Shown here one piece after another: positions 44,024-54,567 of a stretch of DNA of 64,000 nt. The stretch lies in assembly GCA_914767885.1 (NCBI GenBank), contig CAJZBQ010000063.1, forward strand, positions 62,001 to 126,000, in the 5' to 3' direction. Under the pieces are notes generated by a model, which made no database searches, was not told where the DNA came from, and saw nothing but the letters and a program-made list of their open reading frames with translations. Made by a program: the position numbers and the translations under genes. Position 1 is the first letter of the stretch; the number at the start of each line of letters is the position of its first letter. The DNA comes from Blepharisma stoltei (taxonomy: Eukaryota > Ciliophora > Heterotrichea > Heterotrichida > Blepharismidae).

Positions 44024-46692
44024 TTAAACTGATCTTTTAGTTTCCAGACTTGTTTGCTCTACATAGTCTATTTTTTTAAGCAGTAAATAGTCCTTGATAA
44101 GCCTTTCCAGTCATTTTAATACAGATTTGACACTTGGCAGCTTTGACAAAGAATTAGGAGGGGAATATTTTATTATAAGAAATACCACACTTTTATAAAA
44201 TTCTTTTGAATCGTTTGTAATTTTTGCTTCTTTTATCACTTTTTGGCAAGCCCCAATAATTTGATCAGCATGCTCTACTCTTAGACTGATCATTATTTGC
44301 CCTATTATTTTTCTCATATTGCTTACAATGATGTCTTGAGAAGCTTTGTTTATTTTCACGGGAGATTTTTTTTTCTTTTTTATTGTTTTTCTTTGTGTTT
44401 CTAATAATTGATCTTCAAGCTCATTAATTCTTTGCTGGGCTTCGTTTAAATACTTTTTTAGTGATTCATTTTCTGCTACAAGATCTTGGTTTTCTTTTTC
44501 TTGCATTTCATTTTTCGCAATTAAAGTAAGCTCTTCTTGGCTTTTCCTTCTTACTCTTTCATTTAGAAGTGTTTCTACACGATTTTTTATGCTTTCAGTG
44601 CCATTTTTCAATTTTTCGACTGTTTCTTGAAATTGCTTATTTTGCGATAATAAATCATTGTTTTCCTTTGCCAATTTTTGGTTTTCGTTTTCTATTACTT
44701 TTATTTTCTGCTGGCTATCTCTTTATACCCATTTTTATGTATATGAACTTATAAAAATGTCTTTGTCATAATCCAGCCATTTTATAAAATACTTTAAAAC
44801 CTCTTCAAGCTCAACTTTTTCATATGAAAACTGAATGCTAGCCTTTTCAAGCTCAGCAATTTTCTTGTAAAGCTCATTCTGCTCATCTATTTTTGAGTTT
44901 CTTTTCTCAAGCTCTTCATGCAACTTTGTAATTTTTATATTGAGCTCTTTAATATCTATTCTTGAGTTATGCAGCTCTTCTTTTAAATCCGAAATTATGC
45001 TATCTTTCTTTATAAGTTCTCGGTTCATTACTTCTAAATCATCAATTTTTGCTTTGGTGTTAAAAATTTCTTTCTTTAAAACGTCAATTTCTTTGTTTTC
45101 TTCAGCACCTTTATTCTGCTTGGAAGGGAAAGAAATTGCTCCATTGCTATACGGATAAGAAATCTGTTTCTTTTCAGGCAGCTCTGGAATTAGTGGGTAA
45201 TCAATTAATTCAGGTTTTTCGCTTACCCAATTGTCAAGTTTGAACTGGCTTTTTCCTGCTGCTCTTTCAGTGTAAAATCCTGAATTGGCATCTTGATATT
45301 TTGATGTTGATAACTCCAAGTCGTCTTTTGATAGCCTTGAGCCATAAATAAAATGGTATTCAGTTCGAGAGAAATTAGATTTCTTAATTTTTCTCTCCCT
45401 CATGGAAATTTTATTTATGGAATCCGGCTATAAGAATTTCTGTATAACGACAGCAGTTTCGCATAGGCTTGGAGGACATTCAAGAAGTTTGAGGTTTTGT
45501 AAACTCAACACACCTGAGGAAGGTGACTCTTAGGTGGAACACGCGCTGGAAACTGAAGCATGATGAGAGAGAGCACAACAAGTTCCGTGGGGTTATCTGG
45601 CAAGCAACGGCGGAACAGGATTATCGGTCAGCCTGAAAAATGGTATAACGCCGAATGTCCGGTACGTCAAGCTTGGAGTTAAAAGGGTGGAATGTGGCCT
45701 ATTCACCCTGTTGAAGGAGATACCACGTCAAGCACTAAGCTTATTCAGATAAAGATTAAAATAGCCTTGACCCGCTATTCCAATCTTTTATTTCAGAAAC
45801 CCAAGACCCTTCACTCCCCCCCTTTAAATTGGAACTAAAAATTTTGTTCCAATTTAAAGGGGGGTTAAGAAAATTTTTTTATAAAAAAAAAAAAATTATA
45901 TAAAATTTAAAAAAAAAAACAATTTCAAAAATTTATCGAATTAGATTAATAAATTTGTTTAATAAAATGCTATTTACTCTTTATCCTTTAAAACAAAGCA
46001 AGATATAACTAAAATTTTATTATTAATTAATACGCCACTATTAATTGGTATCAAAACTATTTACACAAAAATTATTATTTTTTTTGATAAAAAAAATTTA
46101 AAAAAAAAAAATTTTAGAAAATTTATTAATCAAAGTGCTAATTTTGTTTTAAATAAGATGTTATTCATACTCTATTCTTTAAAATAAAGCAAGAGATAAG
46201 TAAATTTTGAATTTTTGTAAAAGAATTCGTATTGAGTTTATATCAAAGCTATTTAAATAAAAAATATCATTTTTATCAAAAAAATTAAAATTTTTTTTGA
46301 AATTATTTAAAAAAAACAAAACAATTGATTTTTTTTTTAAAATTTACAATTAAGGATAATAGATTTATTTAAATAAGATGCTCTTTATACTCTATTCTTT
46401 AAACAAGAGCAGGATACAACTAAATTTTTAATTTTAGTTAAGAAGAAACATTTAAATTATATCAAAACTTTTTACATAAAAATTATGATTTATATATATA
46501 AAATTTTTTATTATAAAATTAAATTTTGTTCCAATTTAAAGGGGGGTTAATTTACCAAAAAAAGTGAAATTTTACCTATATTTTGTTCCAATTTAAAGGG
46601 GGGGAGTCAGAGCTTTCTCCAATAATCTGCATCTGTATTTTTTTCATTGATTTTTTGATACTAGAAATTCTTTCATCTACATCATAATCCAT
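44024..46692 (-). CDS. Coiled-coil protein, 468 aa, four coding blocks
   Basis: Family not recognised. Blocks on the minus strand: 46610-46692, 45771-45813, 44754-45340, 44024-44717; joined they give 1,407 nt, an exact codon multiple, which supports all three junctions together. The first 150 residues are non-coiled (MDYDVDERISSIKK, then GESSEGSWVSEIKDWNSGSRLSKDD). Residues ~150-350 are heptad coiled coil. A basic KKKKKSPVK stretch is followed by a helical C-terminus (MRKIIGQIMISLRVEHADQI). A centrosomal or basal-body role would fit the look but is not shown. It is divergent from the cysteine-rich gene across 55 bp. Confidence 0.75.
44718..44753. other. Very short IES candidate, 36 bp, TA repeat
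   Basis: TA is at 44716-44717 and 44752-44753 (plus-strand numbering). Removal deletes two TAA stops from the coiled-coil gene and joins DKDIF to SQQKIKVIE. It has no GT-AG form of 15-16 nt. Confidence 0.65.
45341..45770 (-). mobile_element. SINE-like element, copy 3, 430 bp, minus orientation
   Basis: ATAGCCTTGA is at 45331-45340 and 45761-45770. On the minus strand it aligns with copies 1 and 2: GCGTGTTCCACCTAAGAGTC and a 3' tail with GAGGGAGAGAAAAATT...TTTCTCTC followed by TTTTATTTAT. The frame beginning MRERKIKK belongs to this tail, not to the host gene. Removal joins SEIKDWNSGS to RLSKDDLEL. Confidence 0.85.
45814..46606. mobile_element. Family-D element (bogo-like ends), 793 bp
   Basis: TCA is at 45811-45813 and 46607-46609. 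Left end: CTCCCCCCC plus a hairpin of TTTAAATTGGAAC. Right end: two direct copies of GTTCCAATTTAAAGGGG at 46528 and 46585 (57 bp apart), closed by GGGAG. The interior is AT-rich and contains three related ~170-bp segments (around 45960, 46140, 46370: TAAGATGYTMTTYA..ACTCT). Removal restores the minus-strand coiled-coil gene (ESS/EGSW). Confidence 0.9.
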
Positions 46693-46747
46693 CTTTTATA
46701 AGCACGTATCCATTTTAAAAATCAGCTAGGCTGAAGATACTTTTATA

Positions 46748-49740
46748 ATGATTATTTATTTAGCTTTATTTCTTGCAGCTCTAAGCCTTGCCGATCTTTA
46801 CTTGAACAGCCCATTTCAAAGCTCACTTACTTCTTTCCCAAATAATAATCAAAATTTTACATATAGTTTGGATTTATAATAAATTATCAGTAGTAAATTT
46901 TATTTAGTGTCAAAATTTGCTGAGGTTAAATGCCAAGATTTTCATTTTTGACATATCCACCAATAATAAGCAAATTTCAATAAGCATAATTTATGGGAAT
47001 TTGTACTAAAACTTTCATGAATTAATTATTGAGGAAGTTAGAATAAAATCATCAACCCCTGTTTCAATGCAAAGCAGCACTGATCATTTTATTCTTTCCC
47101 AAGAAACTCTTGGCATCGCAGTAAGAAGGATAAACACCCAAATGCAGATACTCTGGACTTACACCCTTTCAGGGCAAAACAATTACAATGCCATTGACTT
47201 AAAATTAGGCCTAACTACCATTTATGTAGTTTTAAATGTGAATTATACAAATCTTTCGGAAATTCCTGCACTAACACCTTCAGTGAACCCTAAAATATCA
47301 ACCTATCAAAGCTTATTACTAATTATTTCAATGGACTCAGGGACTTTAAAATCGTCTCAATGGCTTGGGAATTGTTTTGACAGCAACAGCTGGGTATCAG
47401 AAATTGCCTATGATGGGCTTGATATTTATGCAGCCGGGACTGATGACTGCAACGGTGGCAGAACTTGGGTAATTAAAGTCGGAAAATGGCAAAATTTCTA
47501 TACTGGAAAAACTTCTAGCGTAAAATTAAGCTTGACTGGGAATTATGTCTACTTAGCTATGGGATACAGTTCGGATTCCAGCACAAAGGTCTGCAAATTT
47601 GATAAATATATGAATTGGCAGTGGGAAGTTGTCCTTGGGAATAAAATTCCTAATGATATTTTGGCAGTTAATGTAGGAGGAGCTGATAATTCTCTGGTAG
47701 TCACACAAAATCAAATTGTTTTATTAAGCCCTGCTTCGGTTACATTAGGGACCGTAAGTCTTTCTAATGTAAATTTTTTAAGCGCTATTTCAAACTCAGT
47801 AAGTGGGTTTATTGTATCAGGAACCGCGACTTCAGGAGCTTTCGGTACTAGTATTCAGGCCCAGCAAGCAGGAATTCTTATATGATTTAGCTCATCTTTA
47901 TCAGTATTAAGCTACAGAATTTACGACTCAGGCACAACTGTTAAGATTTCACAATTCACCGAATTAAGCTACAAAAGTGTCTCAGTGCTCCTTAAAAGCT
48001 CTGAATCTTTCTATACAAATTCCTACTCCGGCACAGCCGTCTCCTCTTTACTTTTTTTCGCATATGACCCTTTTGCCTATGCAAGCTGCAATTCTTTATG
48101 CTCTCAATGTTTCGGAGATTCTTCGAGTTCTTGCTATTCTTGCAATTTTTATAATATAGACGATTTTTCATGTGGAGAATGCGCTGAAAATTGTGCAACC
48201 TGCACCAGTTCAAGCCAAAAAAATTGCATTACCTGTGCAAGTGGCTATGTATTTTTAAATAATTATTGTGTCCTTAACTTAAACTGTACAGATGGGACGT
48301 ACCCAGATAATGATGCCAAGGGTTGTCTAGCATGTGATACTTCTTGTGGAACTTGTTCAGGGCCTTCATTTGCGAATTGTACATCTTGTGCTTATGGTTT
48401 TGTAAAAAATGATTTATTGTGTGTTAATAAGTGCCCTAGCTATAGGTTTCCTTATAATGGGGTATGTACAGATTGTAATTCTGCATGTGAGTCTTGTAAT
48501 GGACCATATAGCTCAAATTGTACGCTATGCAAAACAGGGCAAATCGTATATAAAGGATCATGTCTAGCTAGCTGTCCTTCAAATACTTATAGTACAGGCA
48601 TTGAGTGCTTTAACTGTAATGCTGCATGCTCAGACTGCACCGATAAATATTCATATTCCTGTAAAGCATGTGCAAAAGGGTATTTTTTATTTCAAAATGT
48701 CTGCCTCAATTCTTGTCCTGCAGGCTACTATTTTTCTAACTCTACCTGTTATAGCTGCTCTTCTAATTGTGCAAGCTGTTCTTCACAATCTTGCTCAAAA
48801 TGCAATGAAAATTATTTTCTCAGCTCAGGAAAATGTTTGCCATCCTCAGACTGCCCAAGCTATACATATTTTAATGGAACAGACTGTGTATCATGCCATG
48901 CAAATTGCTTAACTTGTTATGGAGAAGAAGCCACAGAGTGCTTTTCCTGCACATCAGCCTATTTTTTAAAAAATAATTCATGCACTGAGTCTGTAGCTGT
49001 CTGTAACTCTTCTCAGTTTAAAAATGATGAAAATGCCTGTATTGACTGCCAAGAAGGCTGCACTTATTGTAATAATTCAAAAAGCTGCTTAAAGTGTGAA
49101 AGCAATAAGGTCCTTTATCAAGGATATTGTACTGAAAAGTGTCCAAGTAAATATATGAGTATTAATGGAACTTGTGAAAATTGTCCTGATAGGTGTGATG
49201 AGTGTCAAGATGGGAACTGTGTTAAATGCTCAATGAATTATCAGAGTCAAGGGTGATATTTATTAAAAAATGGAGCATGCGTAAAGAATCAAACAGTTTG
49301 TGCGGATTCTTATAGCTATGATGAAGATAAAGGGGTGTGCTTGTATGATGAAAATGATGAGATGGAGAAAAAGAAAGAGATGATAAAGACAGCAATTGGT
49401 TTGTATCAAATTACTTACTTCCCATTCTTTAAATTGGAACAAAAAATCCTTAAATTTTTCTCTTTAAAAAATATAAATTGAATGAAATATTTTGGAATTT
49501 AAATTTTATTTATGTAGAATTAATTAAAAAGTTAATCGATTCAGTGTGTGAAAGATGATTGCGCTTTTTCCATTAAACTAGGTCAAAACTGATTTTATAT
49601 AATTACGGTAAATTTTGCTATTAAATAAAAAAATCGTTCCAATTTGAAAATTTTTCGGATATTTTGTTCAAATTTAAAGATAGAGGATTAGCAAAATAAG
49701 TGTAATTGATAAGGAAGCTTTTGCAAATAATATTGCTTAA
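46748..49740 (+). CDS. Secreted cysteine-rich (furin-like repeat) surface protein
   Basis: Starts MIIYLALFLAALSLADLY, a signal peptide. After a 148-bp IES there is a ~330-residue region of beta-rich look (SQWLGNCFDS, GLDIYAAGTDDCNGGRTWV). From about 48100 come many CxxC-spaced cysteine repeats of the furin/growth-factor-receptor type (e.g. CATCTSSSQKNCITC, CDTSCGTCSGPSFANCTSC), with numerous N-glycosylation sites. Such proteins are common on ciliate surfaces; the ligand is unknown. TGA reads Trp at 47883 and 49254. The 3' end is unclear: a decayed family-D element starts at 49414-49418, and the stop is either at its junction or near 49740. No clear TM or GPI signal is seen. Confidence 0.8.
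46877..47024. other. IES, 148 bp, TTA repeat
   Basis: TTA is at 46874-46876 and 47022-47024. Removal joins NFTYSLDL to IIEEVRIKSSTP and puts the signal peptide in frame with the main ORF. Confidence 0.78.
49418..49687. mobile_element. Decayed family-D element, about 270 bp
   Basis: The left end CTTCCCATTCTTTAAATTGG and the right double motif (GTTCCAATTTG and GTTCAAATTTAAAG, about 41 bp apart) are clearly related to the intact element at 45814, but GGGAG has decayed to GAGGA. TTA flanks are at 49415-49417 (or 49411-49413) and 49688-49690. Confidence 0.7.
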
Positions 49741-49909
49741 TATTGGAATACTAATTTTTAACTCACTACATAAATAGGATTTCGTTAATTATTATTATAA
49801 TTAGCTAATTAATTATAATGGAGTTTTATCATAAGTTATTTAAGGATATTCAAACTAGATAAATAACGAAGCCTTGAAACCTATATGCTCTACCCATAAT
49901 ATTAAAAGC

Positions 49910-50158
49910 TAAAAAATAATTACTGAATCCTTTGCTGGTCTTATTTTTTCAAAATCATATAAATCTTCTAAAATCCAAAAATAAATATCCCAAAAAAATC
50001 TTTTTTTTGAACGGTCTCCCAGCTTTGTCTTTAAAAAAATATCAATGATGATATTTTTTAACTGACAAAAATAATTAAGAAAGATTTATGATCGCATCAT
50101 ACCATTTTCAAAGAAATAATTTCTCGCCAATAATTATTCGATCTCAATTAAAATTCAT
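49910..50158 (-). CDS. Possible small gene with one insert
   Basis: Low-confidence call. On the minus strand, MNFNWDRIIIGEKLFLWKW (with TGA as Trp) runs to a TAA, and a second frame, FLKTKLGDRSKKRFFWDIY, runs to a TAG at 49910. Both halves are Trp- and charge-rich and look coded. A TA-bounded join (DAI/KTKLGD, removing ~55 bp) would link them, but I cannot decide the boundary. No family recognised; about 60-70 residues. Confidence 0.35.
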
Positions 50159-50159
50159 T

Positions 50160-50547
50160 TAAAATCAAAGAGAAATAAAAACGGTAGCATTGACGGACAT
50201 TGAGGTGTGCTCCCTATTGAGCAGTAAGACACACTTCATTGATCATGGTGCATGCACTATTTCAGTAGACCTTTGGGTTGGGATGCAAGCCATAGAGAAA
50301 GTCTCGTTTCTCCCCAACCAGTTTCCTGCTCCCTGCTTAAGCAGATAGTTTTTTTGCCATATATTTCTTTTTCTTATCAGGGCTGCAGAGGCATCTCCAG
50401 AGGGCGTCTCTGTTCCAATGAACTATTCTTTTAAGCTGGAGATCTAAAGAGCAGCATTCCATCTCCATATTCGAATTAGGTATATGAGACTGGGCTGGTA
50501 TTCTTAATCTTACCTTAAAATCAAAAATTTACTAATATGTACCATTC
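50160..50547. other. Gene-free stretch with GC-richer repeat-like DNA
   Basis: 50185-50460 is GC-richer than its surroundings, with inverted pairs (TGAGGTGTGCTCC..; GTCTCGTTTCTCCCC..) and looks like another retroelement fragment. I found no clear target duplication. It precedes the CCT-domain gene and may contain its promoter. Confidence 0.4.
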
Positions 50548-51746
50548 ATGCCCTTTCATAATAAATTTTCTAAAATGGTTGAATGCATTGACGAATACTT
50601 GGGATCAGAGTACACATGCCAATTTGATTTCATGTTAGACTCAATGCAAGCCGAATTAATGCACCCTAATGAGCGTAAGCTTTCATTTGTTGACTTACTG
50701 AGTCACTCCTACGCCCATCATGTTGATGTAATTCCTATTCAGATCATGCCCAGCATAGAATCTATGCCTGAGCACTTTGACGAGTCCACTCTTACACAAT
50801 CCTTCACCCAAGACGATTGCGACGTAAAGCTGAACCCCTTGATCTTAAACTTAAAGTCAATTAAGATCATAGAAAAGCTCTCTGTAGGCCCGTTAAGTGA
50901 ACCATTTTTACCTCCTTAATGCTTCACTGCTTGCTTGTCAGTCTGTAATGGCTTACCACTCCCTTGCTCCTCACAGAAGAGATCTTTCACTCACTGTTCG
51001 TGAGTTAGAGGTGCTGGACTACAATGGTGTTTGACTTCTAGAAAATTCGAAAAAGAATTTTCTGGTCACCTGCCGGACAAGATGGAAACTCGAAGCACAT
51101 GGCATGGCACTTGATATCGAGATGGGAAACTTCCCAATCGACTAGGAGAATCTCACTGGTGTTGTTGCTGAAACCTCTCTTCTACCTTGATCACTATCTC
51201 CCCACGAGGCAGAACCTTGACCTTGATGTGAGCATACTGTCAGCATCACAATATTCCACTTCATCAAACCAAGTAAAGCCTAACCGATACACATTACTGA
51301 ACGAATTTTACCTTCTATAAGATCCCTGAGCCGCCCAACTACAGGTATTAAGAGGGCAAGCTGGCTCATCACACCATTTTTAATGTATAACCCTGATCTA
51401 CGAGGTCTACGAGACTCAGATACAAAAGCAAAAGAAAAAAAAGCCCGTTGCCTCAAAAGACACAATAGTTGTCATTCACAAACCTGTAGAACTGACGCCA
51501 GACCATATCATAGGCACTATTACTTTAGAAGAGCGACGGAAAAAGATCAAAAAGTACCTGGAAAAGAGGCAGAGGAGGACGTGGAACAAAAAGATCTCCT
51601 ATGACTGCCGAAAACGAGTGGCGGATGGGAGGTTAAGGATCAAAGGGAGGTTCGTTACGAAAGAGCAAGCAATCGCTATTCTTGGGATTGATCACCCAGC
51701 TGTACAAAATTTGTTGGCAATGGAAAGGGAAAGCCAAAATAATTAG
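50548..51746 (+). CDS. CCT-domain protein, split by a SINE-like insert
   Basis: The C-terminal 70 residues (51530-51746) carry a CCT domain: ERRKKIKKYLEKRQRRTW, KKISYDCRKRVADGRLRIKGR, FVTKEQA. CCT domains (CONSTANS/TOC1) bind DNA with NF-Y partners in plants and occur in some protists. The N-terminal block 50548-50910 (MPFHNKFSKMVECIDEYLG) is acidic with His/Asp-rich stretches. After removing the 472-bp insert (ACCATTTTTA repeats) the two blocks are one base out of phase. A 40-bp TA-bounded removal (51383-51422) would fix this, giving 228 aa. The N-terminal block could still be a separate gene. Confidence 0.72.
50911..51382. mobile_element. SINE-like insert in the CCT gene, 472 bp
   Basis: ACCATTTTTA is at 50901-50910 and 51373-51382. 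The insert contains a hairpin AGAAAATTC..GAATTTTCT followed by GG, and GGGAAACTTCCCAATCG; both resemble a hairpin and GGGAGTTACCCGATTGG in the ferlin insert at 56422, so the two look like one family. Confidence 0.78.
51383..51422. other. Possible 40-bp IES in the CCT gene
   Basis: TA is at 51381-51382 and 51421-51422. Removal joins EPFL to QKQKKKKPVASK in the CCT frame. Alternative: a one-base indel near the A8 run at about 51435. No 16-nt GT-AG intron fits. Confidence 0.35.
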
Positions 51747-52119
51747 ATATAGTATGGTAATCTGAATGGTGATTTTTTATGAATAAGCTGTCGTACGTAA
51801 GGTTTATTTTTTTAATTTTTTGGGAGGAATTTGGAATTCTGCTGATTTTTGATTTAAAAGTCAGTGAAATAATAGGGTGAAACAGTAAAAAGAACGTTAA
51901 AAAAGTAGTTAATTTTGAAATTAAATTAATAGGATATTAATGGAATTTAGATCGTCAAAAGCTATTATACTTGTGTTTTTAAGCGTGTTTTAAGCTGATT
52001 CAGTTAATTTTTGATGAAAATTAATATAGAGAGGTATACTCCTAACGGTTGAATTAGCAAAAATTAAAAAATTTATCAATTTGGATTTAGATTCTTCAAT
52101 ATAGAAAACACAAATAAAA
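51747..52119. other. AT-rich intergenic stretch
   Basis: No ORF, repeat or motif that I can support. Confidence 0.5.
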
Positions 52120-52490
52120 TGGCAGCCTGTCCTTCTACCATATCCTGGCTTTTAGGTTTAAGAGGGCAGGGCCTGAAACTAGTCCAGGTTTTATCCCTGA
52201 TAGGACACCACGACAAATTTATTTTTTACCCTGCAGCATAGACAAGGAAGCCAGAATCAATTCAACCACACTTTTCGAAGCGAAGGATAATGGGGACTAG
52301 AAGGAGGATTCGGTTGTATCCTATCTCCTATCACGGAAGGATCATGCCAACCTCTAGGAGTTTTTCCAAGGAATTGCCTGGGAGCATCTCCCCAAGAAAT
52401 ATCGAAATCGACAGAAAAGGGCAAGAAACCTGAAGACAGCGAGGACTAAAATAAACCCCGAGCCCCACTCAAACTTTATCTAATCTAATG
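52120..52490 (+). mobile_element. SINE-like repeat, intergenic
   Basis: A GC-richer block between AT-rich flanks, ending AATAAACCCCGAGCCCC..., and containing GACAGAAAAGGGC. Both strings recur in the same order in the insert at 1992-2466. No ORF; flanking duplication not found. Confidence 0.6.
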
Positions 52491-52819
52491 AATATAGAAA
52501 AGTGCAATTCTTCAGTTTCTAAATTTTCAATTATAAATTTGAATATAAATTTCTTTTTAAGTTTTATAATAGTTTAACTGATACCAGCATCTATTCCTTA
52601 AATTGCTTGACATTTGAGTGTTTTACGTTAATTATTCTATATCAAACAAGCCAAAACCTGGGTTTGATTTATGTGGTTATCTTACATTTTCAATTAAATA
52701 TTAAATCAATAAGCTTAAAATCAATATCTATTTTCCCAAATATTCAGACGAAATAGAGAAAAATACTTCACAAAATTTTTAATAATAATTTTAGTCTTTA
52801 AAATATCAACACGAATAAT

Positions 52820-53933
52820 CTACTTCGCTGAAATATCCAAAATAACTGCGGTGATATCATCAGAATGACTCGTGTTTGCTTTCCATCTCCTATACGATTC
52901 AAAGCACAAATTCTCGGCTGATTTTTCGAGCTCACTTGAGCTTATAAAATTTTGCATTAATTGCAATGCTTCGTCATTCGGTATAAACTCCCAAAGCCCA
53001 TCGGTGCCTATAATAATATACTCATCCTCTACATCAAGTTCATAGACATACACTTCCGGTTCTGCTACAATCCCAATCCTCGTTGAAGCTTTATGGCCGA
53101 AATTTCTTGAAAAAGCAAGTCCTGGGAATTTTTCGTATTTAAATCATACCCTATCCTGCCCATTTCTGTTCCCATTTTCATCTAAAATCGGTTCTACTCT
53201 GCCCCCACAGGACTCAATTCTGCTTTTTTCTTCTGGTAAGCTTGGCTTATGCTCCCTCGTCATTTGTATTGGCTTTATTTTATTTCCTTCTTTTCTGCCT
53301 AAAATTGCTTTAGAATCCCCTAAATATGCACAAAACAAGCTATTTCCTTCTAATAGCACAATGATCCCGGTGCTCCCTGAGGAGTTAAAATTTACGTTTT
53401 CCAGCTGTAAAAGCTCTTCATTTGTCTGTAAAAATGCTTGTTTTAAGGCGTTTGACATGTTTGTTTCGGTATCCAAAATTACTTCTAAGTTATAGGGCAA
53501 TTTTTCTTTTATGTATGAAGAAACCATATGCCCGAACTCGCCATTTCCGTCGAAAACTCCGAATAAGTGTCTGGTGTCTCTGTCACAAAATTGGGGCATA
53601 ATTAAATAGTCATCTTGGTTATGATTTTTGGTAATTCCGTTGATTGTACCAATTATGGAAAAGCTACTGTAGTTCCTGATTGCGTTTTGGGGGCGGGATA
53701 TTGTTGCTAAATAAAAAATTACATTTTCGGGGAGATTTTTCAGGAGAGTTATTGCTGGGCAAATTTAAGGGGAAACTACCACATCTTCCACGGCTCCCAT
53801 GACTAAGGACAGAAGGCTGACAAAGCACTGGGCTGAGAGCAAAAGATTTGCCATGAAGTCTTGAGCCAAGCATAGGACTTACCTGATCCTCCTTTTCGCT
53901 ATCTACCTCTGAAAGTGATGAGGAAGCTATCAT
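52820..53933 (-). CDS. PP2C-family protein phosphatase with altered motifs
   Basis: 365 aa after removing a 16-nt intron (1,098 nt, exact codon multiple). PP2C enzymes are metal-dependent Ser/Thr phosphatases. Motifs in order: NHNQDDYLI, LFGVFDGNGEFGH, YLGDSKAIL, ESCGGRVEP, PGLAFSRNFGH, IIGTDGLWEFI, HSDDITAVIL. Two deviations: DGHG is DGNG (the His is a catalytic acid in known PP2Cs), and the usual SR..GD is SRNFGH. The metal-binding Asp residues in DD, FDG, TDG and DDIT are kept. The N-terminal ~75 residues are Ser/Pro-rich. A Trp in DRVWFKY is TGA. Activity may be reduced or tuned; this is inference. Confidence 0.9.
53707..53722 (-). other. 16-nt intron in PP2C
   Basis: On the minus strand GTAATTTTTTATTTAG. 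Removal joins SPRK to STISRPQN and brings the N-terminus into the PP2C frame. Confidence 0.85.
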
Positions 53934-54487
53934 GATATTAATGTATAAATATTATATGATTTTGAGCCATTATGTTTGTGGTAAATGTGCAGTTATTTGG
54001 CTCTGCAAGATTAACTGGAGAATTAATTCCCATTTCATTTGATAGGAAAATAATTTAAAATTTTATGGTGAGATTTTTTTACTTATTATAAGCTTTATAT
54101 ATTTGAGTAGTCTTACAAGATGAAATGCTGGATAATTTAGCTTAAATTAATGATGTGTTTATAGTTTTGGCTTTCTTGGTTTGTAGTGTAGCTGCAGGAC
54201 GATTCACTATTGGCCGCCACTTCTGAGTTAAGGCAGCAGACAAGATTTTTTGGGAATCTCCAATTTTACATACCCTTGGAAGACAGATCACTATCATCAG
54301 CTATTTTATGCATAGATATTCTGGATAATTTAGGTAATAATTCTAAGGCATAAGAGCAAAAAAATGAAATTAGGATTTAATAATTAACTAAATTATTTAG
54401 ATTTTATTGTATTGCAAAATGTAAGAGAAAATGAAAAATAAAGTTTCATGAATATATACAGGAATTCTAGGAATTAAAATCAGATAT
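53934..54487. other. Intergenic, PP2C to tRNA
   Basis: AT-rich. It contains two similar short stretches, GCTGGATAATTTAG (54130) and TTCTGGATAATTTAGG (54319). No ORF supported. Confidence 0.5.
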
Positions 54488-54531
54488 GACTGTTTGGCCG
54501 AGCGGTCTAAGGCGGTAGCTTAAGGCGCTAT

Positions 54532-54562
<31 letters not shown>

Positions 54563-54567
54563 AGTCA
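54488..54567 (+). tRNA. tRNA-Leu (AAG)
   Basis: Acceptor stem GACTGTT pairs with AGCAGTC; the D arm has GGCCGAGCGGTCTAAGGC; the anticodon stem GTAGC/GCTAT encloses loop TTAAGGC, anticodon AAG; the T arm is GTGGG-TTCAAAT-CCCAC; discriminator A. The D loop and the long variable arm are typical of Leu tRNAs. No intron. A T run follows (54568-54572), consistent with Pol III termination. Confidence 0.95.

Noticed and set aside
45341-45403. N-terminus MRERKIKKSNFSRTEY for the minus-strand coiled-coil gene
   Set aside because: It lies in the 3' tail of SINE-like copy 3; the true start is at 46692.
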